A DNA stretch of 64,000 nt from Anaspis maculata. Taxonomy: Eukaryota > Arthropoda > Insecta > Coleoptera > Scraptiidae. Of the stretch, positions 44,635-56,050 are shown piece by piece. The position numbers were made by a program, and so were the translations under genes. The notes below the pieces were generated by a model that ran no database searches, had not been told where the DNA came from, and was given only the letters and a program-made list of their open reading frames with translations. Each line of letters begins with the position of its first letter. Within the stretch, counting starts at the first letter, position 1. The stretch is from the NCBI GenBank assembly GCA_949128115.1, contig OX421966.1:54123416-54187415 (forward strand), read 5' to 3'.

Positions 44635-45409
44635 GTAAGTACGAAAGGGGCGTAGCACCACCTCTGTCTGCCCCGGCCTCCCCTAAAAAGAGCATCACGA
44701 ACAAAGCATTCCATTGTGCTCCGGGCGAGAACGAGAACCGCATCGCCCATAACCCAACTTTTTTTTGTTGGCGTGCACGAGCCGGCAAAAATGCGCCCGA
44801 GTTTCGAGGCCGTCCCGCCGTGGTTTTCAAGGAAAACCCCACGGAAAAGCGCACGTCGAGACGTCGCGGGTGACGTTTGCTTGAAGCAGTGTCAAAAGTG
44901 ACAGGTGTGGAGAGATGACAGGAACAGGAGTTTTCCGCGCCAATGACATTTGAGTAATTTGACGCAAGCTTGGCTCTCGGACCCAGACGACTTGTTTTCG
45001 ACGCATGCCATGCCACTGACCTGTTGTTCTTTCCCAAGGATGAGTTCCTTCCCCTTTCAGTTATTTAAAAACGAAACCATAAAAATGGAACTGAGATGGA
45101 CGAAATCAATTTACCCGCTTCGTCTCTAGCTTTGGTTTTCAGGCTATCACGAACTTATCTAAAAATCAGCCTTTATTCACTCTAATCAATCTAATCGAAC
45201 CATGTAAACAGCAGGCTTCAGATTTCAGAAACAAATTCAAGCAGAGTTTCGTAATGGATAGCGATACAAAATGATCAAAAATTAATCCAAAATGTAAAAG
45301 TCTCAAGTTTTAAAAAGGAACTAAAGCGTATAAAACTTACTCACAAATTGCGTCATGAATCAAGGTTTTTCAGTCATAAAATCTGGCTTCACCAAATCGG
45401 CCTCTTATA

Positions 45410-46093
45410 CAGAGTGTTTGCAAACTTGGGGCAAAAAATTGAACCGCAGTTATGAAAATGCTTCAAAAGTATCGGAAAAATGTTGAAAAAACTGTAATTT
45501 AGGGTTTTTATTTTTGAAAATGCGAAGGGTCAAAAGGTGGTCCTTCGACCCGCTCTTTTCTCGTTATTTTGAAAGATTTCAGTAACTCCTCTCAACAGAC
45601 CAAAAAGCAATATTTTTGTACCATTGAATGTATTTTGTGATTTTATTTACTAAACAGGGTGAGTCGTAAATTCTGAAAGTCCAGTTTTCTTCGAAAATGC
45701 ATACAAGAAACTTCATATGTGAACTACATACTTATTTATGTTATTACTGTTATTTGTTGCTCTACATCAGTTTTATAACCTCTAGAACCTTTCACAGGCA
45801 TTTTCGAGGAACAATAGATTTTTACGATTGATGGCTCACCCTGTACCTACACTAAATAAAATTACAAAACGCATTCAAATGTTGAAAAAATTTGCTTTTT
45901 TGTCTGATGGGAAGAGTTTCCTAAAATCTTTCAAAATAACGAAAATAGAAGGTGTCGAAGGATCACCTTTTGACCCTCCATTGGGCCCTCCATATTTCCA
46001 AAAATAGAAATCATCGAGGAAATCATGAATTTTTTTTTAACATTTTTCGCTAACTACGATTCAATTTTCTACCCCAAGTTTGCGAACACCCTG
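45410..46093. mobile_element. CAGAGTG-ended foldback, TA-flanked, with nested MITE
   Basis: TATACAGAGTGTTTGC on the left and GCGAACACCCTGTA on the right are inverted. The arms share CTTGGGG.A.AAAATTGAA, GGGTCAAAAGGTG.TCCTTCGA and TTATTTTGAAAGATTT phrases. The element is split at its centre by 45655-45843. A single-arm relative occurs at about 47440-47620. Confidence 0.78.
45655..45843. mobile_element. Nested CAGGGTGAG MITE
   Basis: CAGGGTGAGTC at 45655 and GGCTCACCCTG ending 45843 are inverted termini. Short inner inversions (ATTTTCGA) follow. 189 bp, sitting at the loop of the surrounding foldback. Confidence 0.65.
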
Positions 46094-46629
46094 TATTTGA
46101 TTAACTTGGAAAAAGTGGAAACTTGATGGAAAAACCCGGGGGAAAACCAGTATTAAAACAGAACAGAACCGACACTTTTTCCTAGTAAACCTAAAATATT
46201 CCTGGTAATTTTACTTCGAGTTTTTTCTCAACAAAAAACAGTTGTTTCACGTCAACAATGTCATTAACGTCAAACAGTAACAAACTGAATTAGACTGGGC
46301 CATAGTTAGAAGTGAATCGAGCATCACAAACATTTCCAAAATCGGGGAATTTTTTCTCATTTTCATCGAGGAAAAATTGTGGGGTGGTCCACTTCAATTT
46401 TGGCCCATTTTTATTCGGTTTTGCATTTTGTTTGATGTCGAAGCAGTGATTCCAATATTATGCCAATGCCGAGGCCTCGAAAACAAGCTTCTTGATTTAG
46501 TTGGAATGCTTGCTAAATTCACGACGCGCCGTGTGTCGTGTAACTCGCATATCACGTAAAATACGAACGATGGTGCCGACCCCATGCGATGTTGGTGGTC
46601 GTTGAAAATCCCTACCATGTGTTGGAACA

Positions 46630-47379
46630 TACAGGGTTCACGATAAAATTCACCCCCCTCTAGGAGATTCCCTTTGAGATATTTTGAAAAACTAAAAATT
46701 TTTTCTCAACATTTTTTCCCAGGGATGTTGAATCGATCGTCTAAAAGTTTTCAATTGGTACCGTATACAGGGTGTGACATGTAACTTTTTTCTTTCAAAT
46801 GTAACACCCTATATTTTATTAAGTCATTTGATGAAGCCTTTCTTTCTGATTACAAAAATATATAACATTTATGATTTATTTTGACAAGGAAGCTGTCCAA
46901 AAAATAATAAAATAGGTAGTCAAATAAATTAAAAATTAATAATTACGCGACACCCTGTATTAGGAACGAATTGGACCATTTATCAATGCAGAGTTGAGTT
47001 CTGCAGATAAAATGCTGCGAGAATAACTTTTTTTTAAGTGAACTGTAGAAACCAAAGCCATCTTGCCGCGAAACAAAATTATTTGACTACCTATTTCATT
47101 ATTTTTTTCGACAACTTACTTGTCAGAATGGATCATAAGTGTCATATATATTTGTAATCAGAAAAAAAAAGGCTTCATCAAATAACGGAATAAAATATAT
47201 GGTGTTGCATTTAAAATAAAAAAGTTACATATCACACCCTGTATACGGTACCAATTAGAGACTTTTAGAGGATCGATTGAAGGTCCGGAAAAATCGTGAA
47301 GAAAAAGTTTTTAGTTCTTCGAAATATCTTGAAGGGAAATCTACTGGAGGGGGTGAATTTTATCGTGAACACCCTGTAC
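46630..47379. mobile_element. Three-layer palindromic composite, copy 2 (inverted)
   Basis: The outer ends are TACAGGGTTCACGATAAAAT and ATTTTATCGTGAACACCCTGTA. The inner pair is TATACAGGGTGTGACATG (46766) and CACACCCTGTATA (about 47233), with a further CACCCTGTATTAGG end at about 46950. It matches the reverse complement of 20646-21396 layer by layer. Confidence 0.8.
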
Positions 47380-48340
47380 AGGGACTCGGCAAAATTGATA
47401 TTTTGTACTCATAAACACATGTACATAAACAGTTAACTGCAATCTTTGGAAACAACGAAAATAGAAGGGATTGAAGCGAGGATTGAAGGAATAGCCTTTG
47501 TCCCTCCATAATTCCAAAATAAAAAGATAGCAATTTTTTTCAACAAGTTTTTAGTACTCTACTACATCTCTATACAACACAACTTCAAGATGGTCCGACA
47601 CTTTTGAATCACCCTGTCTAAAGTCAAATTTCATTAAAACCCAACCCAACGGTTCTAAAGTTGGTAAGACTGAGGTGTCATGAACACGGTATATTTTAAA
47701 AAGTCATAGGGAGCCATAAAATGAACTAAGAACTCCTCGGTTACTTTCTCCGACATCAATTCTGGGACAGCCTGTACTTTGAGTTTGAGCGGGTCTTTCC
47801 TTGTGATACTGTGGGGTAAATTCGAAGGTGAAGAGCTTTTCTCATTTCACTTGGATGACATTTAATCAAGACTGCATTCACCGCCAAAGTGGAACTTTCC
47901 ATTATTTTAACCTGTTCTTAACTTTCAAGTTTTTCATGGAGTCTGTAAGTTCGATTAAAAATTTGAATAGCTGATCGATGGTCAAAAAATGAAAATCCCA
48001 AGGACATTTCCTGTTTCACGGAGTGCGGACCCAAAACTCTGTTGACCTAACGACAGGCACCAACGCAACGTAGAAGATATTTTTTGCGGGTTGACGACTA
48101 ACAATGCACAATGCAAAATGTCAGTGAGTGAGGTCGGGTCAGTTGAAGGTGATCGATGATCAAAGAACTAATTTATGTTGTGAATATTGCAATAGGAGTC
48201 TGCCATGTGATGGTGTTTTGAAGTGAAACTTCTAATACGAGGTTATCTGGGATTGATTGGTATGGGTGTAAATTCGTTCGATGTCTATGAAACATGGTAT
48301 ACCAGTGCTAGAACGTGAGACTGCCAAGGGAAAGCTTAAA

Positions 48341-48595
48341 GGGGTTTCTGATGCGACTAAAAAAAGTTGTTGACGGGAATCGTTTTTATTCGAGGTTTCA
48401 TTTCATTTTTTTCGTCAAGTAGAAACTCTTCCAAAAAAAAATGTACGGGCTTTGCTATCAAATTTTGAAAATTCAAAAAAAAATTGAAATTTTTTTATTT
48501 TGATTTTTGAAAATTCAAAGACCAGATAGCATCGACAATGCATCTTTCTTCAAGGAAGTCGCATGCCAAATTTGAACTTTTTATTTTCAAAAAAC
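48341..48595 (+). mobile_element. Single arm of the GGGGTTTCTGATGCGAC palindrome family
   Basis: Sequence from GGGGTTTCTGATGCGACTAA to TTGAACTTTTTATTTTCAAA matches the left half of 29002-29512. It stops abruptly at a CCACCGCCACC stretch, so the second arm was lost or never copied. Confidence 0.7.
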
Positions 48596-49933
48596 CACCG
48601 CCACCGCTGACCATCGTTTCCCCTTCCTGAATTTGCCATATCAATTGTCACTTTTCATGTTGCCAACCTTATAACTCTCCGCTCATGACACTAGTGCTGT
48701 CATTGCTATGTTTGTCCTAATATCACACAGTACACATCTAGAGAGAAGGGTCTATTTAAGCAATAAGGAAGAGACGAAGAGAGATACACATCGGTTTGTG
48801 CCCATACCAGTCGGTCACTGCCACGGCAACGAGCATGCGCATTGAACCACCGACCACCACGTTGGAAATTTCAAATACGTGATCGCCGGTGACCACAAGG
48901 GGTGGTTGCAATGTGACCAGCGCCATTACATTACGTGCGTTTGATCTTTGGTTGATGGTAGTGGGTGGCAGTGGATGTTGTGGGTAGCTCCAATGTTTGC
49001 CTTACTGTTTTAGAAACCACTATTGCATTAAAATAACATCAATTCACTTTACAACTCTGTTACTTTCCTTTAGCTGCGGCAGTATTCAGAAAATTACACA
49101 AAAATGATCTAGAATTCTTCAATAATTTGAGCTTCATTACTTTTAAATAAATGTCAGCTGTCACTTCAATCCGCTTTTGGCAGCCATTTTGTGTCGGGAA
49201 AATAATTTGAATCACGAATAGGGTACCTGTCACAAAGAGGCGATGAGGGTTGAAAAGTCTTGGAAAATGTTCAAAATTCTCAAGTTTTTTGTTGTAAATT
49301 TTAAAATTACATAAATCTTGAAGCTGAACGTCAAATCATTGGGGCATTCCCGAGCCTCGCTTGAAGTGCTTTCGAAATTCTGCTAACATGACTGCTGACC
49401 TGAAAAAATCCTCGAAAAAATCTTGATGGCTACGCTACCAGTAGACATCAGCTGTAATAAAAGGAATAGCCCATTAGTCATTATATCGATACATCCTTAC
49501 CCCTCGGCTTATACCTCATTCTTCCCGAGATTCTGTCTAATATTTGGAAATTGACGACTTTCTATGCATCGAACAATGCCATGCCAGCAAAGATACCACA
49601 CACAAAGTACGGAGCAAGAGCAAAATGCAAATCGCAATGCAAAGGTTTGCTCTGGCGAGAGAGTGAAAAGGTCAAAGGTGATGGCGTATCTGGAAATAAT
49701 TTCAAAGAAACTGGTGTTCGAAACTGGGGCGCAATTCACGTCACGGGCATGGCTTTGAAAGCCCAAGATACAGTCGTTGAGTCCCACAACTGACCCGACC
49801 ACTATCCCGAAGATAAGTACGACCGGCGTATAGAGCACATCATCATCATCATGATCATCGCCTTACTTTAAACAGGAACCGAAATTAAAGAGATCGCATG
49901 ACCAAGCCTTCAAGATGTTATAATACTGCATTA

Positions 49934-50157
49934 ATCACGCACAACACGCATTCCATTGTCATGCCGACGAAGAGAAAAGACACAGGGAATTTCCCTAAAA
50001 AAAAAAGAAGAAATAAATTAGTCACGACTAGACGGTTTTGATGACCCAACAAAGTCAATATTTGCACTTTAAATTCTACATGTATAACATGTATTATCCA
50101 GAACCAGTCAGAAGACCTGAAAGCTAAAAGACATCTCGCAAAAATTCCGCTGCTGTT
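49934..50157 (+). repeat. 224-bp repeat, copy 1
   Basis: From ATCACGCACAACACGCATTC to CCGCTGCTGTT, this is repeated at 56051-56273 with only about two visible differences (one substitution and one A-run length change). It contains the short palindrome TACATGTATAACATGTA. Neither copy has obvious inverted termini. The other copy interrupts the minisatellite. Confidence 0.85.
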
Positions 50158-51218
50158 ATACTATCACCGTGTATCTCGCCCGCACCGCCAGCGCAAGAGA
50201 CGATACATCGCGGCTGTTGTGTGGCATATAATAAGTGAGCCTTTGGAGAAAAGCCGGTGGAATGTTAGCGACCTTGCGACCGTGAAATGCGCGCAATCGT
50301 TGGCATTTCGATCACTCATGGGCGTTCCGTACATTTTCTCTATAAATGTTTTTAATCGAATAATATCGCAATGCACCACAATACTCGAGGAGTTTTTGGA
50401 ACATTTACACGAGTTCGACAGAAAAAAGGAGAGGTCCGAAATTAGAACCTTGCGGCACACCCTCCGCCAATTTTCGGGTGCTACATCAACTTGTGGTAGC
50501 GTGTACGGTTACACCGTGAATGATATGTCTGAGCGAAATTAATTATTTGGCATGAATCAAGTTGACACAGCTCTCAGATGTAGCCACCTTGGATGCCGGA
50601 TTTGAAAACTTGGAATTTACTACTATAACTATACAACACGGTAGCATATCGGAGAGGGGCCATCGCCCTGGTATTCAAACCATCTCGGCTCGAACCTACA
50701 CACAACACAATAATCATAATAATAGCGTTTTGTTTTGGGAGGCCTTTGGGAAAACTCTGTCATGTTGAAAGACTCTCGAATCCCGATTATTCATAGAATC
50801 TTTGATGAATTTGACGCGACCGATGCGAGATGTCTATACAGTGCGATAACAATAATTAATCCGACAATGGAACCGCCATCGGCCGCGACACCCTAATTCG
50901 TTTAATCGAAAAGAATTCGTCGCCTCTATTAATTCGATCAAATATTATAATAATAAACAAGCAGTGGAGAGCCAAGAGCCACATCAAACGAAGCCGTATG
51001 CAATGAAGTGACCGAAAATAAAAGTTCGAATTTGTTCAACAAATGCGTTAGAATTAGGCGGTGAAGTCCCGCCCATTACTTGCTTCTTCTCGAAGCCGAG
51101 ATTAAAACGAGGTTTTAAAACTGTAATTATTCAATAAATTGCGCTCATTTGTTTTAATTATTACCTCTCTCCCGCGCAAGAAGGCAGGCAGGTATACACT
51201 GCTCAATTAAAACGTGCC

Positions 51219-51920
51219 TAATTTGGTCATTCATGAATTACTTAATTAAGAATGTCAAAACAGAAAGTGTAAATAAATATAAACACATTATCTTATCAAT
51301 AGAGGATTTTGACTTGGTAGTGTTTGAAGTCTGATGTCAAGTTTTTGCTTCATTTGAAGTTTTTTTTGCAATGCAGCGCCTTCAACAAGGTGGGCATTAC
51401 TTTTGCCAGCGGCTGTACTTCGGCTGTTTTTCCATAAGCGTCATGCAGGATGCCGCAAAATTGCCGGAAAGAATCCAGAGCCGTTAAAGGGAATACTTCA
51501 AGTGTTGAAAATATGTTTAGAAAGAAATTAGATCTTCATTTTTGGAATTAAGTGGATACATTGGGTCGGACTTGGGTATTTTCATGAGAATAGTTGCTAC
51601 TTGATAGGTTCAAAACTTTATTATCCCCGATATCTCCCCCCCTATCAGTAAACTGTTGGGCCATGGCAAATTCAACTGATCAGACCTCAGACATCTCAGA
51701 CAGACGAGATAACAGACGATGAACTTTGCATAACCTGCAACCTGAAAGTTTCTACTCCTCGCCTCGATACTTTTCGTTCATTTTCGTTTCACTCAATGTT
51801 CACAGCACACTGATGGCCGCTCATCCAATGGTGGACCCCGTGGGGCGTTGCTCAACTCGAGAAGTCGACCTCCCTCGTAACAGTGACGTTAGATCGGACA
51901 TACGTTTGTTAATTTTCAAA
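51219..51920 (+). repeat. Left copy of the ~700-bp duplication flanking the RTE element
   Basis: This is identical, by base-by-base reading, to 55150-55851 (offset 3931, no indel seen). The identity breaks on the left where the second copy meets the (TA)n tail, and on the right where this copy meets the retrotransposon's first base. This is the geometry of a target-site duplication. It holds short incidental open frames only. Confidence 0.9.
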
Positions 51921-51957
51921 TTTTCAAAGAAATTGAGATGGAGGTCGCAAAAAACGA

Positions 51958-54900
51958 ATGGAGAAGGGAACAGCCAATGGAGTAGAAGAAGAAAACAAAA
52001 CACACAAACATGGACGAACAATGGCGACACTAGCAAGGAACAAACACAAGAAACTAATAAAGGGGAAGAATGAATTACTGGAAATAAAAAAACGCGACAG
52101 AGGCAAATGGAAACTGGCTACATGGAATATACGAAGTGTAAATGGCAAAGAAAAGGATTTAGAATACGAATTTGAAAAGGAAGGACTGGACATATTGGTA
52201 ATTACGGAGACAAAGAAGAAAGGAGAAGGCGAAGTAGAACTCGACAATGGACACATTTTACTATATAGCGGCGTACCAGAAAATGAAAGAGCAAGAGCAG
52301 GTGTGGGATGTATTATCAGTAGGAAAATTGCAAGAAATATATCACACTGGAAAGCATGGTCAGAAAGAATAGTAACAGTAGAAATATCATTAGACAGAGA
52401 AAATCGATTAACAATAATAGCAGTTTACGGACCAAACGACGATGATGGTAGGGAAATCAAGGACACATTTTGGGATGAACTGGAAAGAGTGACGGAAATT
52501 AGCAAAGGAATAATTTTCGTTGCAGGAGACTTCAATGGCAGGGTTGGAATAAAAGACAACGAAACGGCAGAAACAATAGGGAAGCACGGAGAAAAGAAAA
52601 GAAACAACAACGGAGAAAGACTAATTGATTATTGTATGGTACATAACTTTATAGTGGCAAATACATTCTATGAACATAAACAGATACATAAATATACCAG
52701 AGAAGCACCAAACAAAGAAGAAAACTCAATAATAGACTATATTCTGGTCGAAAAAACCAACAGAAAACTTATCACAGACGTCAGAGTGAGAAGAGGAGCG
52801 GAGATCGACAGCGACCACTTTCTGGTGGTAGCAAAGATAAAAAATATTAATGGACAACACAAAGACACATACAAGAAAGAAGATAAAGTACAACAAGAAA
52901 CCCTAAGAACATACAAACTACAAGAGAGAGAGACAGCAGAAGCATATGAACAACTGATTAGCCACAGAATCCAAACTGAGAAAAGAAAACTAAAAAAGAT
53001 GAATGCAGAACAGACATGGCTGAGATTCAAGCAAATAATAATGGACGCAGCCAGAGATACATGCGGAGTATGCAAAACAAATAATCAACAGAAATGCACA
53101 TCATGGTGGACAGAAGAAATAAAAATACAAGTAAAACTGAAGAAGAAGAAATGGAAGGAGTACTTGGGACAAAGAACAGAAGAAGCATTTGGGAAATACA
53201 AAGAACAAAGAAATAAAGTAAAGAAAATCATATTAGAGGCCAAAGAAAAATCGTGGAAAGAGTTCGGAGAGAAAATGGAAGTAAATAGTAAGGAAAACCA
53301 AAAACTATTCTACAGGATATTGAAAACACTAAGAACGGGAAAAAGAGCAAAGGTGAATACAATAAAAAATAAAGAAGGAGTACTATTGATTGAGAAAAAT
53401 GATATCATGGCAAGATGGAAAGAGTACTTCCAGGAGTTACTAAATACACAGCAGATTAGACATACAGATGAAGAAACAACAATTGAAGAGAAGGAAGACG
53501 ATAACGATGGAAATGAAGAAGCGATAACAGAAGAGGAGCTGAAGGAGGCATTGGGAAGGATGAAAAATGGAAAGGCACCGGGACATGACAAGATTACACC
53601 AGAAATGATGAAGAATTTAGGTGAAGAAGGAACAAGATTGATGCTGGAATTATTTAACAAAATATGGAAGGAAGAAAAGATACCAACTGACTGGGAAGTA
53701 GGAAAGATGGTGCCAATTTACAAAAAAAATGATAACAAGAAATGCGAGAACTATAGGGGAATCACATTATTAAGCATACCGATGAAAATTTATGAACAGA
53801 TACTAGAGAAGAGATTAAGAACAATAATAGACCCTACATTACTAGAAGTACAGAGTGGATTCCGGAAAGGACACAGTGCACAAGACCACATTTTCACAAT
53901 TAAACAGATCATACACAAGACGCTTCAGTACAACAAGCAAGCCTATTTTGCATTTATAGATCTTGAAAAGGCATTTGATATGGTACCACGGCAAGAAGTA
54001 TGGAAGAGTCTAAGCCAACGAGGAGTAAATAGGAAACTGATCAGAACAATCAAAAGTCTTTACAAAAATACCACCAATTACATAGTCTGGAATAACAACA
54101 CATCAGAAAGATTTGAAACCGATGATGGATTAAGACAGGGAGGGGTGATGAGCCCAGCGCTATTTACAGTTTTTATGGACGACATAATAAGGAAATGCAG
54201 ACCAAAATTGAAAACGTTGAACACAGGGGTGCGACAACTGCAAAATATTCAGATTTCTGAATGTGCATTTGCAGATGACATTATAGTGATGGCGAGAAAC
54301 GAAAGAGACCTACAACAAAATCTAAATGTATGGAACGAGACCCTTAAAGAAAGTGGAATGAAAATGAACATCAACAAAACAAAAGTAATGGCAATTACCA
54401 GGGAACCACAAACATTGACAGTACACTTGGAAGGAAAGCAGATAGAGCAAGTCACACAATTCACCTACCTTGGAGTTATTATAGAAGAAACCGGAAAACA
54501 AGACATAGACCTGAACGAGAGACTGAACAAAGTAAACAAGCTATACTACTCAATGAACAAGACCTTTATAAACAAAAAAGAAATAACAAGGAAGACAAAA
54601 TTAAACGTTTACAAAACTATATTTCGACCGATTTTAACATATGGATGCGAGTCATGGATTTTATCTCAACGAATGAAGAAAAAAATTGAATCGACAGAGA
54701 TGAAATACCTGCGACGAGTCAAAGGAATCACACTGAGAGACAGAATACGTAATACCCAAATAAGAGACGAGCTAGAGATCAAACCAGTAACAGAATTCAT
54801 AGAGAGAAGACAACTTGCCTGGTGGGGCCACCTGCAGAGAATGAACATCAACAGACCAGTGAAGCAAATATGGGAAGCAAGAATCCAGGCAAAGAGAAGT

Positions 54901-55032
54901 AGAGGACGACCGAAAGAAACATGGGATGACGTAGTGAGGAAAACACTGACAGGAAAGGGACTGAGTTGGATCGAAGGAAAGACGCTTGCAAAAGATAAAA
55001 AACAATGGACCAAGTTCGTGCATGAAGAATAG
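51958..55032 (+). CDS. Endonuclease-reverse transcriptase, RTE-like
   Basis: A 1024-aa protein. The apurinic-type endonuclease occupies residues about 50-295, with TWNIRS (55), ITET (Glu84), YGPN (157), GDFN (190), SIIDYI and SDHF (285) all present, so the nuclease looks catalytically complete. A Lys/Glu-rich linker follows (300-520). Reverse transcriptase spans about 530-850, with GKAPGHDKITPE, YRGITLLS, QSGFRKGHSAQDH, FIDLEKAFD (first Asp of the active site), GLRQGGVMSPALF and the FADD box (771-774). The C-terminal part has YGCESW, then EMKYLRRVKGITLRDRIRN and RGRPKETWDD, found in RTE-type elements. There is no RNase H and no separate gag-like ORF. Start is the first ATG in this frame after the element's 5' end; an upstream ATG at 51938 opens only a short frame. 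A-rich codon use is strikingly unlike zipper. Confidence 0.93.
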   Translation: MEKGTANGVEEENKTHKHGRTMATLARNKHKKLIKGKNELLEIKKRDRGKWKLATWNIRSVNGKEKDLEYEFEKEGLDILVITETKKKGEGEVELDNGHILLYSGVPENERARAGVGCIISRKIARNISHWKAWSERIVTVEISLDRENRLTIIAVYGPNDDDGREIKDTFWDELERVTEISKGIIFVAGDFNGRVGIKDNETAETIGKHGEKKRNNNGERLIDYCMVHNFIVANTFYEHKQIHKYTREAPNKEENSIIDYILVEKTNRKLITDVRVRRGAEIDSDHFLVVAKIKNINGQHKDTYKKEDKVQQETLRTYKLQERETAEAYEQLISHRIQTEKRKLKKMNAEQTWLRFKQIIMDAARDTCGVCKTNNQQKCTSWWTEEIKIQVKLKKKKWKEYLGQRTEEAFGKYKEQRNKVKKIILEAKEKSWKEFGEKMEVNSKENQKLFYRILKTLRTGKRAKVNTIKNKEGVLLIEKNDIMARWKEYFQELLNTQQIRHTDEETTIEEKEDDNDGNEEAITEEELKEALGRMKNGKAPGHDKITPEMMKNLGEEGTRLMLELFNKIWKEEKIPTDWEVGKMVPIYKKNDNKKCENYRGITLLSIPMKIYEQILEKRLRTIIDPTLLEVQSGFRKGHSAQDHIFTIKQIIHKTLQYNKQAYFAFIDLEKAFDMVPRQEVWKSLSQRGVNRKLIRTIKSLYKNTTNYIVWNNNTSERFETDDGLRQGGVMSPALFTVFMDDIIRKCRPKLKTLNTGVRQLQNIQISECAFADDIIVMARNERDLQQNLNVWNETLKESGMKMNINKTKVMAITREPQTLTVHLEGKQIEQVTQFTYLGVIIEETGKQDIDLNERLNKVNKLYYSMNKTFINKKEITRKTKLNVYKTIFRPILTYGCESWILSQRMKKKIESTEMKYLRRVKGITLRDRIRNTQIRDELEIKPVTEFIERRQLAWWGHLQRMNINRPVKQIWEARIQAKRSRGRPKETWDDVVRKTLTGKGLSWIEGKTLAKDKKQWTKFVHEE

Positions 55033-55123
55033 ATTATTTAGTTTAATAGAACAAGAATTATGAATTATGTTATTATAAATTTGTATAACCCTACACCGAA
55101 AGGTACAAGGGGTATTTATTGAT

Positions 55124-55150
<27 letters not shown>
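55124..55150. repeat. (TA)n tail of the retrotransposon
   Basis: An uninterrupted TA run of about 27 bases between the 3' UTR and the second copy of the 700-bp flank. It plays the part of the 3' tail. Confidence 0.9.
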
Positions 55151-55155
<5 letters not shown>

Positions 55156-55851
55156 GGTCATTCATGAATTACTTAATTAAGAATGTCAAAACAGAAAGTG
55201 TAAATAAATATAAACACATTATCTTATCAATAGAGGATTTTGACTTGGTAGTGTTTGAAGTCTGATGTCAAGTTTTTGCTTCATTTGAAGTTTTTTTTGC
55301 AATGCAGCGCCTTCAACAAGGTGGGCATTACTTTTGCCAGCGGCTGTACTTCGGCTGTTTTTCCATAAGCGTCATGCAGGATGCCGCAAAATTGCCGGAA
55401 AGAATCCAGAGCCGTTAAAGGGAATACTTCAAGTGTTGAAAATATGTTTAGAAAGAAATTAGATCTTCATTTTTGGAATTAAGTGGATACATTGGGTCGG
55501 ACTTGGGTATTTTCATGAGAATAGTTGCTACTTGATAGGTTCAAAACTTTATTATCCCCGATATCTCCCCCCCTATCAGTAAACTGTTGGGCCATGGCAA
55601 ATTCAACTGATCAGACCTCAGACATCTCAGACAGACGAGATAACAGACGATGAACTTTGCATAACCTGCAACCTGAAAGTTTCTACTCCTCGCCTCGATA
55701 CTTTTCGTTCATTTTCGTTTCACTCAATGTTCACAGCACACTGATGGCCGCTCATCCAATGGTGGACCCCGTGGGGCGTTGCTCAACTCGAGAAGTCGAC
55801 CTCCCTCGTAACAGTGACGTTAGATCGGACATACGTTTGTTAATTTTCAAA
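55150..55851 (+). repeat. Right copy of the ~700-bp flanking duplication
   Basis: Identical to 51219-51920. After it, the sequence continues AATTCACCGCTCGG toward the minisatellite; this is presumably the original right flank of the target. Confidence 0.9.
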
Positions 55852-56050
55852 AATTCACCGCTCGGAATAAATTTTTGCTCTTCTTTCTGTAAAGATCTTG
55901 ATGTGCCAAAAGCTGAAATTTCAATGCATTTGCTAAAGTTCAAGGGCGATAAGTAGATAATTGTCTGAGAGAATCAAGCAAGAAATTAGTGAATTTATCA
56001 AGATTCAAAAGAGAATTTGTCAAAAATTCAAACGAGAATTCACTGAATTC

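Larger units (their letters stand above)
51921..55150 (+). mobile_element. Full-length RTE-like non-LTR retrotransposon
   Basis: The 3230-bp element has a 37-bp 5' leader, a single uninterrupted ORF, a short 3' UTR of about 90 bp and a (TA)n tail instead of poly(A). A single endonuclease-reverse transcriptase ORF of about 1000 aa, tiny UTRs and a microsatellite tail are the known hallmarks of the RTE clade. Target-primed reverse transcription is the expected mechanism. Intact coding and identical flanks suggest a very recent insertion. Its sense orientation is the same as zipper. Confidence 0.88.

Noticed and set aside
43996..44661. A 221-codon minus-strand open frame across the zipper exon
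   Set aside because: It is antisense to the confidently identified zipper exon and arises from its GC-rich codon bias; no domain is recognisable.
55657..55956. Open frame starting MHNLQPES in the right flank copy, also present in the left copy at 51726
   Set aside because: It is the same duplicated noncoding segment; in the left copy it runs into the retrotransposon in another frame, so it is not a retrotransposon ORF1.
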